Made by a program: the position numbers and the translations under genes. The notes beneath the pieces are model-generated. The model saw only the letters and a list, made by a program, of their open reading frames with translations, did no database searches and was not told the origin of the DNA. This document shows, one piece after another, positions 49,594-58,082 of a DNA stretch of 64,000 nt (its first letter is position 1; every line of letters begins with the position of its first letter). The stretch is taken from contig SVFZ01000002.1 in assembly GCA_015056585.1 (NCBI GenBank), positions 1 to 64,000 on the forward strand, given 5' to 3'. Source of the DNA: Butyrivibrio sp. Lineage in GTDB: Bacteria; Bacillota; Clostridia; Lachnospirales; Lachnospiraceae.

Positions 49594-49596
49594 CTG
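49583..49596 (-). promoter_or_regulatory. ANTAR-like hairpin in the amt leader
   Basis: RNA reads CAGC-AAGGGC-GCUG: four Watson-Crick pairs plus one G-U, with the same hexaloop AAGGGC (A1, G4) seen at glnA and asnB. Its 3' strand is the start of the attenuator's ascending arm. A companion first hairpin could not be identified upstream. Confidence 0.5.
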
Positions 49597-49618
49597 CCTT
49601 AAATTATTGATGATATAC

Positions 49619-49762
49619 GAATTGCTACATGACTAAAGTCATTCTCGCAATTCTACAAGCATTCGGAAACCGCTAATTTACTACGTAAATTGCTAATTCC
49701 TCATGCTTGTTCGGGTCATAAAGTCAAAACGCTTAACAAGCAAGCTTGTACGCTTTTTTGAC
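49619..49762. other. Block of three nested hairpins between gltD and amt
   Basis: Three inverted repeats are packed in 144 bases. The first, 49619-49653, is GAATTGC/GCAATTC enclosing ATGACT/AGTCAT. The second, 49656-49709, is CAAGCAT/ATGCTTG-type arms enclosing GGAA/TTCC and AATTTA/TAAATT stems. The third, 49723-49762, is GTCAAAA/TTTTGAC enclosing ACAAGC/GCTTGT. None ends in a clear T run. The packing looks like a structured RNA, a REP-like intergenic element or a small non-autonomous mobile element. No coding frame is evident. Confidence 0.5.
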
Positions 49763-49779
49763 TTTTGACACCTATATCA

Positions 49780-51297
49780 TTACATGTTTGAATACCCCAT
49801 CAGATACTCATCGATTTCACGGGCACATTCTCTGCCCTCTGCAATAGCCCATACCACAAGGGATTGTCCCCTATGCATGTCCCCTGCTGTAAATACCTTG
49901 TTAACATTTGTTTTATAGTCAGGTAAAAGAGTCTCTACCACGCCTCTTTGTGTCAGTTTAACTCCAAAGGCATTCGCTGTGTATTCCTCACATCCCACAA
50001 AACCTGCTGCGATAAGAAGAAGGTCACATTTAAGTTCCTCTTCTGTTCCCGGAACTTCGCAGAGCTTTCCGTCCTTAAACTGCACCTTTACGGTTTTTAT
50101 TCCCACAAGTTTATCACCCTTGGTGATCAGCTCTTTTACCGTGGTTTCATAGATACGAGGGTCTGAGCCGTACTTGTTGATTGCTTCCTGCTGGCCGTAA
50201 TCGGTCTTTAATACCTTGGGCCACTCTGGCCATGGATTATCTGCCCTTCTCTCCTTTGGAGGCTCCGGCATCATCTCAAGCTGTACCACTGATCTGCATC
50301 CATGTCTTATACAGGTTGCAAGGCAATCATTTCCGGTATCTCCGCCGCCTACGATCACAACTCTTTTTTCCTTTGCACTGATAAAAGTACCTTCCTTCAG
50401 TTCGCTGTCCAAAAGGCTCTTTGTAGTAGATTTAAGGAAATCAACGGCATAGTGAACGCCCTTAACCTTTTCAAACCCTTTCACTCCAAGAGGTCTTGCC
50501 TTCTTTGCTCCGCAGCACAGAGCAATCGCATCATACTTTTTAAGAAGTTCCTTCGCTGTTACAGCGCTCTCTTCCGCTCCCGTGGCAGCTGTTTTTTTAG
50601 TATCACTTAAATTTTCAACTCCCACATTAACTCCTGTCTTAAATACAACACCCTCTTCTTCCATAAGCTTTTTGCGCCGTTCAATGACCTCTTTTTGAAG
50701 CTTCATATTTGGAATACCATACATCAGAAGGCCTCCGATGCGATCTTCTCTCTCATAAACGGTTACGCTGTGCCCTCTGTGATTAAGCTGGTCGGCAACT
50801 GCAAGTCCCGAAGGCCCGCTTCCTATTACAGCCACCTTTTTGCCGCTTCTGATCTTAGGAATCCTGGGCTTCATCAGCCCCCGGGCAAATGCAGTCTCAA
50901 TAAGATACAGCTCATTATTATGGATAGTCACCGGGGCATCGCTTATTCCGCATATGCAGGCTTTTTCACAGAGAGCCGGGCATACCCTTCCGGTAAACTC
51001 CGGGAAGTTGCTGGTTTTTAAGAGTCTTGAAAGAGCATGTGGAATATGGTCATGATATATTTCATCATTCCATTCCGGAATCAGATTATGAAGCGGACAT
51101 CCTGTAACCATGCCCTTTAATCTGATGGCTGACTGGCACATCGGCACTCCGCAGTTCATACACCTTGCACCTTGCTGCTTTCTCTTTTCCGGGTCCAGGC
51201 AAATATGAAATTCATTATAATTCAATATGCGCTCATCTTCAGGAATTGTTACATCCTCGCATCTTGCATATTCCAAAAATCCTGTTGGCTTTCCCAT
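49780..51297 (-). CDS. gltD: Glutamate synthase (NADPH) small subunit
   Basis: A 505-residue flavoprotein. The N-terminus has CMNCGVPMC and GCPLHNLIPEWN, then VCPALCEKACICG, the cysteines for two 4Fe-4S clusters. The first dinucleotide fold is VAVIGSGPSGLAVADQL (FAD) and the second VVIVGGGDTGNDCLATCIRHG (NADPH). It closes with VFTAGDMHRGQSLVVWAIAEGR. It passes electrons from NADPH to GltB. It lies 61 bases after gltB, the last gene of the asnB-GSIII-gltB-gltD run. A short insertion rich in Ala and Lys around residues 228-245 is unusual but does not touch known sites. Confidence 0.93.
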   Translation of the reverse strand: MGKPTGFLEYARCEDVTIPEDERILNYNEFHICLDPEKRKQQGARCMNCGVPMCQSAIRLKGMVTGCPLHNLIPEWNDEIYHDHIPHALSRLLKTSNFPEFTGRVCPALCEKACICGISDAPVTIHNNELYLIETAFARGLMKPRIPKIRSGKKVAVIGSGPSGLAVADQLNHRGHSVTVYEREDRIGGLLMYGIPNMKLQKEVIERRKKLMEEEGVVFKTGVNVGVENLSDTKKTAATGAEESAVTAKELLKKYDAIALCCGAKKARPLGVKGFEKVKGVHYAVDFLKSTTKSLLDSELKEGTFISAKEKRVVIVGGGDTGNDCLATCIRHGCRSVVQLEMMPEPPKERRADNPWPEWPKVLKTDYGQQEAINKYGSDPRIYETTVKELITKGDKLVGIKTVKVQFKDGKLCEVPGTEEELKCDLLLIAAGFVGCEEYTANAFGVKLTQRGVVETLLPDYKTNVNKVFTAGDMHRGQSLVVWAIAEGRECAREIDEYLMGYSNM

Positions 51298-51358
51298 TTT
51301 CTTACTTTCCTTTCCGGGTATCCGGTTTTTATTTTTATTGCTTTACCGTAGCTGCCTG

Positions 51359-54300
51359 TCAGCTTCTTGTCATTTCATTAAATGCCTCAAGAACCGCATT
51401 TTCATGTGATATTCCCTGTTCCTCATATTTTCCTATAGCGCTGATGACCTTCATATAATCATGCGGAACAATCTTTTTAAAGTGAGGGATATATTCATCA
51501 AATTTACCCAGAACCTCACGGCCAAGTTCTGAACCTGTTTCTTTTACATAATCATCAAGAATACTGTGAAGCTCCTGAATATCATATTTGTCCGTAAGCT
51601 CCTGGAATGAAACCATCTCTTTGTTCATTCTTCTGTAAAGATCATGCTTAAGATCCAGAACATATGCTATTCCACCACTCATTCCCGCTGCAAAGTTTTT
51701 ACCGGTCTCTCCAAGGACTACTGCCCTTCCTCCGGTCATATACTCAAGGCCGTGATCTCCGCAGCCTTCCACAACAGCTGTTGCACCGGAATTTCTTACG
51801 CAGAATCTTTCGCCTGCAACTCCGCAGATATAAGCTTTTCCTGATGTCGCGCCGTAAAGTGCAACATTTCCGATGATTATGTTCTCCGAAGCCTTAAAAG
51901 TTGATGTCTTTGGAGGAATCACAACAATCTTTCCGCCGGAAAGTCCTTTTCCAAGTCCGTCGTTGGCGTCTCCCTCAAGCTTTAGTGTCATTCCCTTAGG
52001 AATAAAGGCTCCAAAGGACTGTCCGACACCGCCCTTGCAGTTAATAACGAAGGTATCATCTGCAACTTCAGTTCCAAGCTTGTCGGTAATTACAGAACCC
52101 ATGATAGTTCCTACAGCTCTGTTGGTGCTTGTAACCTGAACATCCTCTGTGTGCTTTTTGCCATCAGCGATATATTTATCAAACGCCGGTAAAAGAACTG
52201 ACTCATCCACTGTGGTTTCCAGTTTGAAGTCATATATTTTTGAAGGATTGAAATGCTTTTCGGGTACTGCTGCGTAATCTCTGTTAAGGATCTGCTCGAG
52301 GTTTACCATCTCAGCTCTCTTTGTTATCTGCTTATCCTTAACCTTGAGGCAGTCAGTTCTGCCTACCATTTCGTCTACAGTCTTAAAGCCCAGCTTTGCC
52401 ATGATCTCTCTGAGTTCTTCTGCTATAAACAGCATGAAGTTCATTACGTACTCAGGCTTTCCTTTAAAGCGTTTTCTAAGCTCCTCGTTCTGGGTTGCAA
52501 TTCCAAAAGGACAGGTATCCTGATTACATACTCTCATCATCATGCATCCCATGGTTACAAGGGGCGCTGTTGCAAAACCAAATTCCTCTGCTCCCAGAAG
52601 GCACGCTATAGCCACGTCTCTTCCGCTCATGAGCTTACCGTCTGTTTCAAGAATGACATGGTCTCTGAGTCCGCTCTCAATAAGGGATCTGTGTGCCTCA
52701 GCTACACCAAGCTCCCAGGGAAGTCCGGCATTGTGAATTGAGCTTTGAGGGGCAGCTCCTGTACCACCGTCATACCCGGATACAAGGATTACCTGGGCAC
52801 CTGCCTTGGCAACACCTGATGCAATTGTTCCTACTCCGGCCTCTGATACAAGCTTTACAGAAATCCTTGCTCTTCTGTTGGCATTTTTAAGGTCAAATAT
52901 AAGCTGCGCCAAATCCTCTATAGAATAGATGTCATGGTGAGGTGGCGGTGATATCAGCGACACTCCCGGGGTTGAGAACCTTGTCTTTGCAACCCACGGA
53001 TATACCTTCTTGCCCGGAAGATGTCCGCCTTCGCCGGGCTTTGCGCCCTGCGCCATCTTTATCTGTATTTCCTGGGCGCTTAAAAGGTATCTGCTGGATA
53101 CTCCGAATCTTCCCGATGCCACCTGCTTTATTGCGCTGTTCTTTAGTGTTCCAAATCTCTCAGGCATCTCGCCACCCTCACCGGTATTGGATTTTCCCCC
53201 CAGTGTGTTCATGGCAATCGCCATGGTCTCATGGGCTTCCTGAGAAATTGAGCCATAGCTCATGGCTCCTGTATTAAATCTCTTTACGATTTCAGATGCA
53301 GGTTCAACCTGGTCTAAGGGAATCGGGTTCTTTGCAGGAACAAACTCAAGAAGTCCCCTTAAGGTATGCGGTTTCTCGTTATCAACAATATCCGTATATT
53401 CCTTAAATCTCTCGTAGCTGCCTGACTGTGTTGCCTGCTGAAGCGCTATTATAGTTTGAGGATTATAGAGATGATCCTCCTTGTCATTTCCGCTTCTCAG
53501 CTTATGGAAGCCTGTGCTGTCAAGGGATGTGTCTGTCACCAGGCCCATGGGGTCAAAAGCATGATCGTGCCTGAACTTGATGCCTTCCTCAATCTCGGCA
53601 AGACCGATTCCGCCTACTCTGCTGACAGTTCCTGTAAAATAGTCATCAATAACTTCCTTTGAAAGGCCGATTGCCTCAAATATCCTTGCAGACTGATATG
53701 ACTGAAGGGTTGAAATACCCATTTTTGCAGCTGTTTTTACAATGCCGTGAAGGATTGCAAAGTTGTAATCCTTTATGGCTGTGTGATAATCCTTGTCAAG
53801 AATGCCAATATCTATCAGCTCGGAAATACATTCATGGGCCAAGTACGGGTTTATTGCTCTTGCGCCAAATCCAAGGATCGTAGCCATCTGATGCACGTCT
53901 CTGGGCTCTCCGCTTTCCAGAATAAGCGATATGGCTGTTCTTTTCTTGGTCCTTACCAGATGCTGCTCAACAGAGGAAACCGCCAGAAGTGAAGGAATTG
54001 CCACATGGTTTTCATCAATACCCCTGTCTGAGAGGATGATAATGTTGTAGCCCTTGCTGTAAGCCCTGTCTACACTGATTGAAAGCTGCTCCAAGGCCTT
54101 CTTTAAGGATGTATTCTTGTAATACAGTAAAGATACCGTGCCGGTCTTAAATCCCGGCTGATCCAGTGTCTTTATCTTCATCAGATCAACGCCGGTGAGG
54201 ATCGGGTTATTAACCTCAAGTACGCGGCAGTTATCGCTCTTTTCCTGCAGAAGGTTACCGTCAGATCCGATATAAACCGTTGTATCCGTTACAATTTCTT

Positions 54301-55873
54301 CCCTGAGAGAATCGATCGGCGGGTTAGTAACCTGGGCAAAAAGCTGCTTGAAGTATGAGAAAAGAAGCTGATGTTTTTCGGAAAGAACAGCCAATGGAAC
54401 ATCATGTCCCATGGAAGCTGTTGCTTCCACGCCGTTTGTCGCCATCGGAAGAATTCCGTTTTTCACATCCTCATAGGTATAGCCAAAGGCTTTATAGAGC
54501 TTGTCTCTCATTTCCTGAGTGTGAGTCGGTATCTTCTTATTAGGTATGCTCAGCTCTCCAAGATGCAGCAGATTTCCGTCAATCCACTCGCCGTAAGGCT
54601 GCCTTGATGCATAGTATTTCTTACATTCCTCATCGGAGATGATCCTCTTTTCAACAGTATTTACAAGAAGGATCTTTCCGGGCTGAAGTCTTGATTTTTT
54701 CACAATGTGCTCCGGCTCGATGTCAAGTACACCGACTTCCGACGCAAGGATCAGTCTGTTGTCATCTGTGATGTAATATCTTGAAGGTCTCAGGCCGTTT
54801 CTGTCCAGCGTTGCTCCAAGGATGTCACCATCAGAGAAAAGAATAGCTGCAGGACCGTCCCAAGGCTCCATCATGGTTGCATAATAGTGATAGAAGTCCT
54901 TCTTTTCCTCATCCATGAAATGATTATGTTTCCAGGGCTCAGGAATCGTGATCATCGCTGCCAGAGGAAGATCCATTCCGTTCATGTACATGAATTCAAG
55001 GGTGTTATCCAGCATTGCCGAGTCTGAGCCGGTCTTACTTACAACGGGGAAAATCTTGTCGATATCGGCGTCCTTCATAACAGGAGAGATAATTGTCTCC
55101 TCTCTGGCCAACATTCTGTCGATATTGCCTCTTATGGTATTGATCTCACCGTTGTGGGCGATCATCCTGTAAGGATGGGCTCTTTCCCAGCTGGGAGTCG
55201 TGTTAGTCGAGAATCTTGAATGTACGATGGCAATAGCTGTCTTGTAGTCCTTGCTCTGAAGGTCCTCATAGAAGGCTCTGAGCTGCTTTACAAGGAACAT
55301 TCCCTTATAAACGATAGTTCTTGAGGATAAAGATGTGATGTAGGTATCCTCTGAACTTTGCTCAAATTCTCTTCTGCAGATATAGAGCTTTCTGTCAAAG
55401 TCGATTCCTCTCTCTACATCTGAAGGTCTTTCTATGAAACACTGGCAGATATATGGCATGCAGTCCCTTGCCATGTCTCCGAGGATTTCAGGATGAACCG
55501 GAACGTCTCTCCAACCAAGAAATTTCATTCCGCTTTTTTCACAGATCACTTCAAACATTCTTTTTGCAAAGGTTCTCTTAAGCTCATTCTGTGGAAAGAA
55601 GAACATTCCTATTCCGTAGTCTCTTGCGTCCTTAAGCTCCACTCCGCAGCATCTTGCAGCCTTGGAAAAAAATCTGTGGGAAATCTGAAGAAGGATTCCT
55701 ACACCGTCTCCAACCTTTCCGCTGGCATCCTTTCCTGCACGGTGCTCCAGCTTCTCAACAATACTAAGTGCGTCGTCAAGGGCCTTTATATCAGCATGTC
55801 CGTCTATATTTACTACTGCTCCGATACCGCAGGCATCGCGCTCTATTGTATCGTTGTATAGCATCTTTTCCAT
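51359..55873 (-). CDS. gltB: Glutamate synthase large subunit
   Basis: A protein of about 1504 residues. The start at 55873 is preferred because GGGAG lies 9 bases upstream; an ATG three codons earlier abuts that site. A short propeptide precedes the catalytic Cys in RDACGIGAVVNIDG, which is exposed by cleavage for glutamine hydrolysis. The central domain follows, then the FMN-binding synthase domain with GGTGAAPQSSIHNAGLP and the CxxxxxC cluster in MRVCNQDTCPFGIATQ. The C-terminal GXGXG helix includes GDANDGLGKGLSGGKI. It makes two glutamates from glutamine and 2-oxoglutarate. Confidence 0.93.
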   Translation of the reverse strand: MEKMLYNDTIERDACGIGAVVNIDGHADIKALDDALSIVEKLEHRAGKDASGKVGDGVGILLQISHRFFSKAARCCGVELKDARDYGIGMFFFPQNELKRTFAKRMFEVICEKSGMKFLGWRDVPVHPEILGDMARDCMPYICQCFIERPSDVERGIDFDRKLYICRREFEQSSEDTYITSLSSRTIVYKGMFLVKQLRAFYEDLQSKDYKTAIAIVHSRFSTNTTPSWERAHPYRMIAHNGEINTIRGNIDRMLAREETIISPVMKDADIDKIFPVVSKTGSDSAMLDNTLEFMYMNGMDLPLAAMITIPEPWKHNHFMDEEKKDFYHYYATMMEPWDGPAAILFSDGDILGATLDRNGLRPSRYYITDDNRLILASEVGVLDIEPEHIVKKSRLQPGKILLVNTVEKRIISDEECKKYYASRQPYGEWIDGNLLHLGELSIPNKKIPTHTQEMRDKLYKAFGYTYEDVKNGILPMATNGVEATASMGHDVPLAVLSEKHQLLFSYFKQLFAQVTNPPIDSLREEIVTDTTVYIGSDGNLLQEKSDNCRVLEVNNPILTGVDLMKIKTLDQPGFKTGTVSLLYYKNTSLKKALEQLSISVDRAYSKGYNIIILSDRGIDENHVAIPSLLAVSSVEQHLVRTKKRTAISLILESGEPRDVHQMATILGFGARAINPYLAHECISELIDIGILDKDYHTAIKDYNFAILHGIVKTAAKMGISTLQSYQSARIFEAIGLSKEVIDDYFTGTVSRVGGIGLAEIEEGIKFRHDHAFDPMGLVTDTSLDSTGFHKLRSGNDKEDHLYNPQTIIALQQATQSGSYERFKEYTDIVDNEKPHTLRGLLEFVPAKNPIPLDQVEPASEIVKRFNTGAMSYGSISQEAHETMAIAMNTLGGKSNTGEGGEMPERFGTLKNSAIKQVASGRFGVSSRYLLSAQEIQIKMAQGAKPGEGGHLPGKKVYPWVAKTRFSTPGVSLISPPPHHDIYSIEDLAQLIFDLKNANRRARISVKLVSEAGVGTIASGVAKAGAQVILVSGYDGGTGAAPQSSIHNAGLPWELGVAEAHRSLIESGLRDHVILETDGKLMSGRDVAIACLLGAEEFGFATAPLVTMGCMMMRVCNQDTCPFGIATQNEELRKRFKGKPEYVMNFMLFIAEELREIMAKLGFKTVDEMVGRTDCLKVKDKQITKRAEMVNLEQILNRDYAAVPEKHFNPSKIYDFKLETTVDESVLLPAFDKYIADGKKHTEDVQVTSTNRAVGTIMGSVITDKLGTEVADDTFVINCKGGVGQSFGAFIPKGMTLKLEGDANDGLGKGLSGGKIVVIPPKTSTFKASENIIIGNVALYGATSGKAYICGVAGERFCVRNSGATAVVEGCGDHGLEYMTGGRAVVLGETGKNFAAGMSGGIAYVLDLKHDLYRRMNKEMVSFQELTDKYDIQELHSILDDYVKETGSELGREVLGKFDEYIPHFKKIVPHDYMKVISAIGKYEEQGISHENAVLEAFNEMTRS

Positions 55874-55911
55874 CTCGTTCATCTCCCGAAAACTCGTATC
55901 TTATATTCAGT

Positions 55912-55930
55912 CCGGGCTTTTTAGGCCCGG
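55912..55930 (-). other. Hairpin in the GSIII-gltB gap
   Basis: CCGGGC/GCCCGG with a seven-base loop in the 76 bases between the GSIII stop and gltB. No T run follows on the minus strand, so it should not stop transcription; an RNA processing or stability role is possible. Confidence 0.4.
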
Positions 55931-55949
55931 GCCGGTTCTTTGAATATTT

Positions 55950-58040
55950 TTACTCTGAGAAAAGAAGGTCTGAATATACCGGGAATGGCCAGTATTTCTC
56001 ATCCACCAACAGTTCCAGTGCATCAGCAGACTCTCTTGCGGCATTCATATCTGCAATGATAGTCTTGTGGAAATATACCATTGCCTTCCATGGATCTGAA
56101 GGAACCTTATCCATGTCTTTTGCCAGCTTCTGACACTGTTTCATCAGAGCATCTGTGAGGACAGCAACTTCTTTTGATGTATCTGTTTCATAAGCTGTTA
56201 CGCAGCCGGCTGCCTTAAGTGTGGCCATTCTGTCGCAAAGATCAGCAGCATAGGAAGAAACTGCAGGAAGGATCTGCCTTCTGATCATGTCAAGCATAGT
56301 ATTTGCTTCAATCGCAATCTTGGCATTGTAGGTATCAGCATGGATAAGAGCTCTTGCCTCAAGCTCTCCGGCGGTATATACGCCATTTCCAACATATAGA
56401 TCAACCGCTTTCTTGTCAGCGTAATGAGGCAGCGCGTCTGCTGTGGATACGTGATTTGAAAGTCCTCTCTTTGATGCCTCTTTTACCCAGGCATCATCAT
56501 AGCCGTTGCCGTTGAAGATTATCCTTTGATGCTCTGTAAAGGTCTTCTTTATGAGCTTGTTGAGGTCTGCAGTGAAGTTCTTGGAGTTCTCAAGCTTGTC
56601 TGCAAATTCCTTAAGTTCCTGTGCCATGATGGTGTTGAGGGCGATGTTTGGTCCTGAGATTGACTGTGCTGAGCCAAGCATACGGAACTCAAATTTATTA
56701 CCGGTAAAGGCCATAGGTGATGTTCTGTTTCTGTCCGTGTTGTCCTGTGGAATAGAAGGAAGGACATCTATGCCGATCTCAATCTTTTTCTTGCCTCCGT
56801 CCTTGTAAGGCTTTCCACTGATGATGGATTCCACCACTGCCTCAAGTTCGTCACCGAGGAAAATAGAAATAATTGCAGGCGGTGCTTCCTGCGCGCCGAG
56901 TCTGTGATCGTTTCCTGCCGAAGCTACTGTACACCTTAATGTATCCTGATACTCATCAACGCCCTTTACAAAAGCTGCAAGGAATAACAAGAACTGGGCA
57001 TTCTGGCTTGGTGTGCTGCCGGGCTTTAAGAGGTTTTTACCAGTATCTGTTCCGATTGACCAGTTGTCATGTTTACCTGAACCGTTGACACCGGCAAACG
57101 GCTTCTCATGAAGGAGACATACAAACCCATGTCTGTCAGCTACTTTCTTCATGATGTCCATTGTAATCTGGTTGGAATCGGCAGCTGTGTTTGCATCTGA
57201 GTAAACAGGTGCCATCTCATGCTGTGCGGGAGCAACCTCGTTGTGCTTTGTTTTTGAAAGAACTCCCAGCTTCCACAACTCATTGTCCAGATCCTCCATG
57301 TATGCTGCAACTCTGGGCTTAATTGCGCCAAAGTAATGATCCTCAAGCTCCTGTCCCTTAGGAGGCTTGTTGCCAAACAGTGTTCTTCCTGTCATGATCA
57401 GGTCTTCACGCTCTTTATAAAGAGCCTTATCCACAAGGAAGTACTCCTGCTCAGGTCCGCACTGTGCTGTTACACGTTTGGTCTCTGTATCGCCGAAGAG
57501 TCTCAGTACTCTGATGGACTCTCTGCTAACTGCATCCATAGAACGAAGAAGCGGAGTCTTTTTATCCAGAGCCTCTCCTGAATATGAAAGGAAAATGGTT
57601 GGGATATAAAGTGAATTATCTTTTACAAAGGCAAAAGATGTGGGATCCCACGCTGTATAGCCTCTTGCCTCAAAGGTTGCTCGAAGGCCGCCTGACGGGA
57701 ATGAGGAAGCATCCGGCTCTCCTCTTACCAGCTCTTTTCCGGAAAAGTCCATCACAATCTTTCCGCCGCCTACAGGATCAATGAAACTGTCGTGCTTTTC
57801 GGCTGTAACACCGGTCATTGGCTGGAACCAGTGTGTATAGTGGGTTGCACCCTTTTCAACTGCCCACTGCTTCATGGCCTCTGCAATCTCATTAGCTGTA
57901 TCAAGCTCAAGCGGTGATCCGTCTGTTATGCATTTCTTCCATGCCTTGAATGATGCGCTCGAGAGCCTGTCTTTCATAGTCTCCTCGTTAAATACGTTAC
58001 TTCCAAATAACTCCGGTAAATGTGTTGCTTCGCTTTTCAT
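55950..58040 (-). CDS. glnN: Glutamine synthetase type III
   Basis: A 696-residue GSIII, the expected length for this large subtype. The catalytic core is recognisable in GPEQEYFLVD, HNEVAPAQHEMAPVYSD, GVNGSGKHDNWSIGTDTG, SAGNDHRLGAQEAPPAI and DRNRTSPMAFTGNKFEFRM. The N-terminal FGSNVFNEETM and the C-terminal helical region are GSIII-specific. It lies between asnB and gltB with short gaps and a strong AAGGAGGAG site, so it belongs to the asnB-led operon. Having it alongside a GSI (37978) gives two glutamine synthetases, possibly used at different nitrogen levels. Confidence 0.93.
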   Translation of the reverse strand: MKSEATHLPELFGSNVFNEETMKDRLSSASFKAWKKCITDGSPLELDTANEIAEAMKQWAVEKGATHYTHWFQPMTGVTAEKHDSFIDPVGGGKIVMDFSGKELVRGEPDASSFPSGGLRATFEARGYTAWDPTSFAFVKDNSLYIPTIFLSYSGEALDKKTPLLRSMDAVSRESIRVLRLFGDTETKRVTAQCGPEQEYFLVDKALYKEREDLIMTGRTLFGNKPPKGQELEDHYFGAIKPRVAAYMEDLDNELWKLGVLSKTKHNEVAPAQHEMAPVYSDANTAADSNQITMDIMKKVADRHGFVCLLHEKPFAGVNGSGKHDNWSIGTDTGKNLLKPGSTPSQNAQFLLFLAAFVKGVDEYQDTLRCTVASAGNDHRLGAQEAPPAIISIFLGDELEAVVESIISGKPYKDGGKKKIEIGIDVLPSIPQDNTDRNRTSPMAFTGNKFEFRMLGSAQSISGPNIALNTIMAQELKEFADKLENSKNFTADLNKLIKKTFTEHQRIIFNGNGYDDAWVKEASKRGLSNHVSTADALPHYADKKAVDLYVGNGVYTAGELEARALIHADTYNAKIAIEANTMLDMIRRQILPAVSSYAADLCDRMATLKAAGCVTAYETDTSKEVAVLTDALMKQCQKLAKDMDKVPSDPWKAMVYFHKTIIADMNAARESADALELLVDEKYWPFPVYSDLLFSE

Positions 58041-58082
58041 ATTGCACTCCTCCTTAATTTGATTGGTTTCTTATCTGTATAA

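Noticed and set aside
49723-49762. Intrinsic terminator for gltD
   Set aside because: The hairpin is clear, but it is followed on the minus strand by TTTATGACC rather than a T run, so it is listed only as part of a structured block.
55912-55930. Terminator between GSIII and gltB
   Set aside because: The hairpin has no T run on the transcribed strand, so it should not end transcription between these genes.
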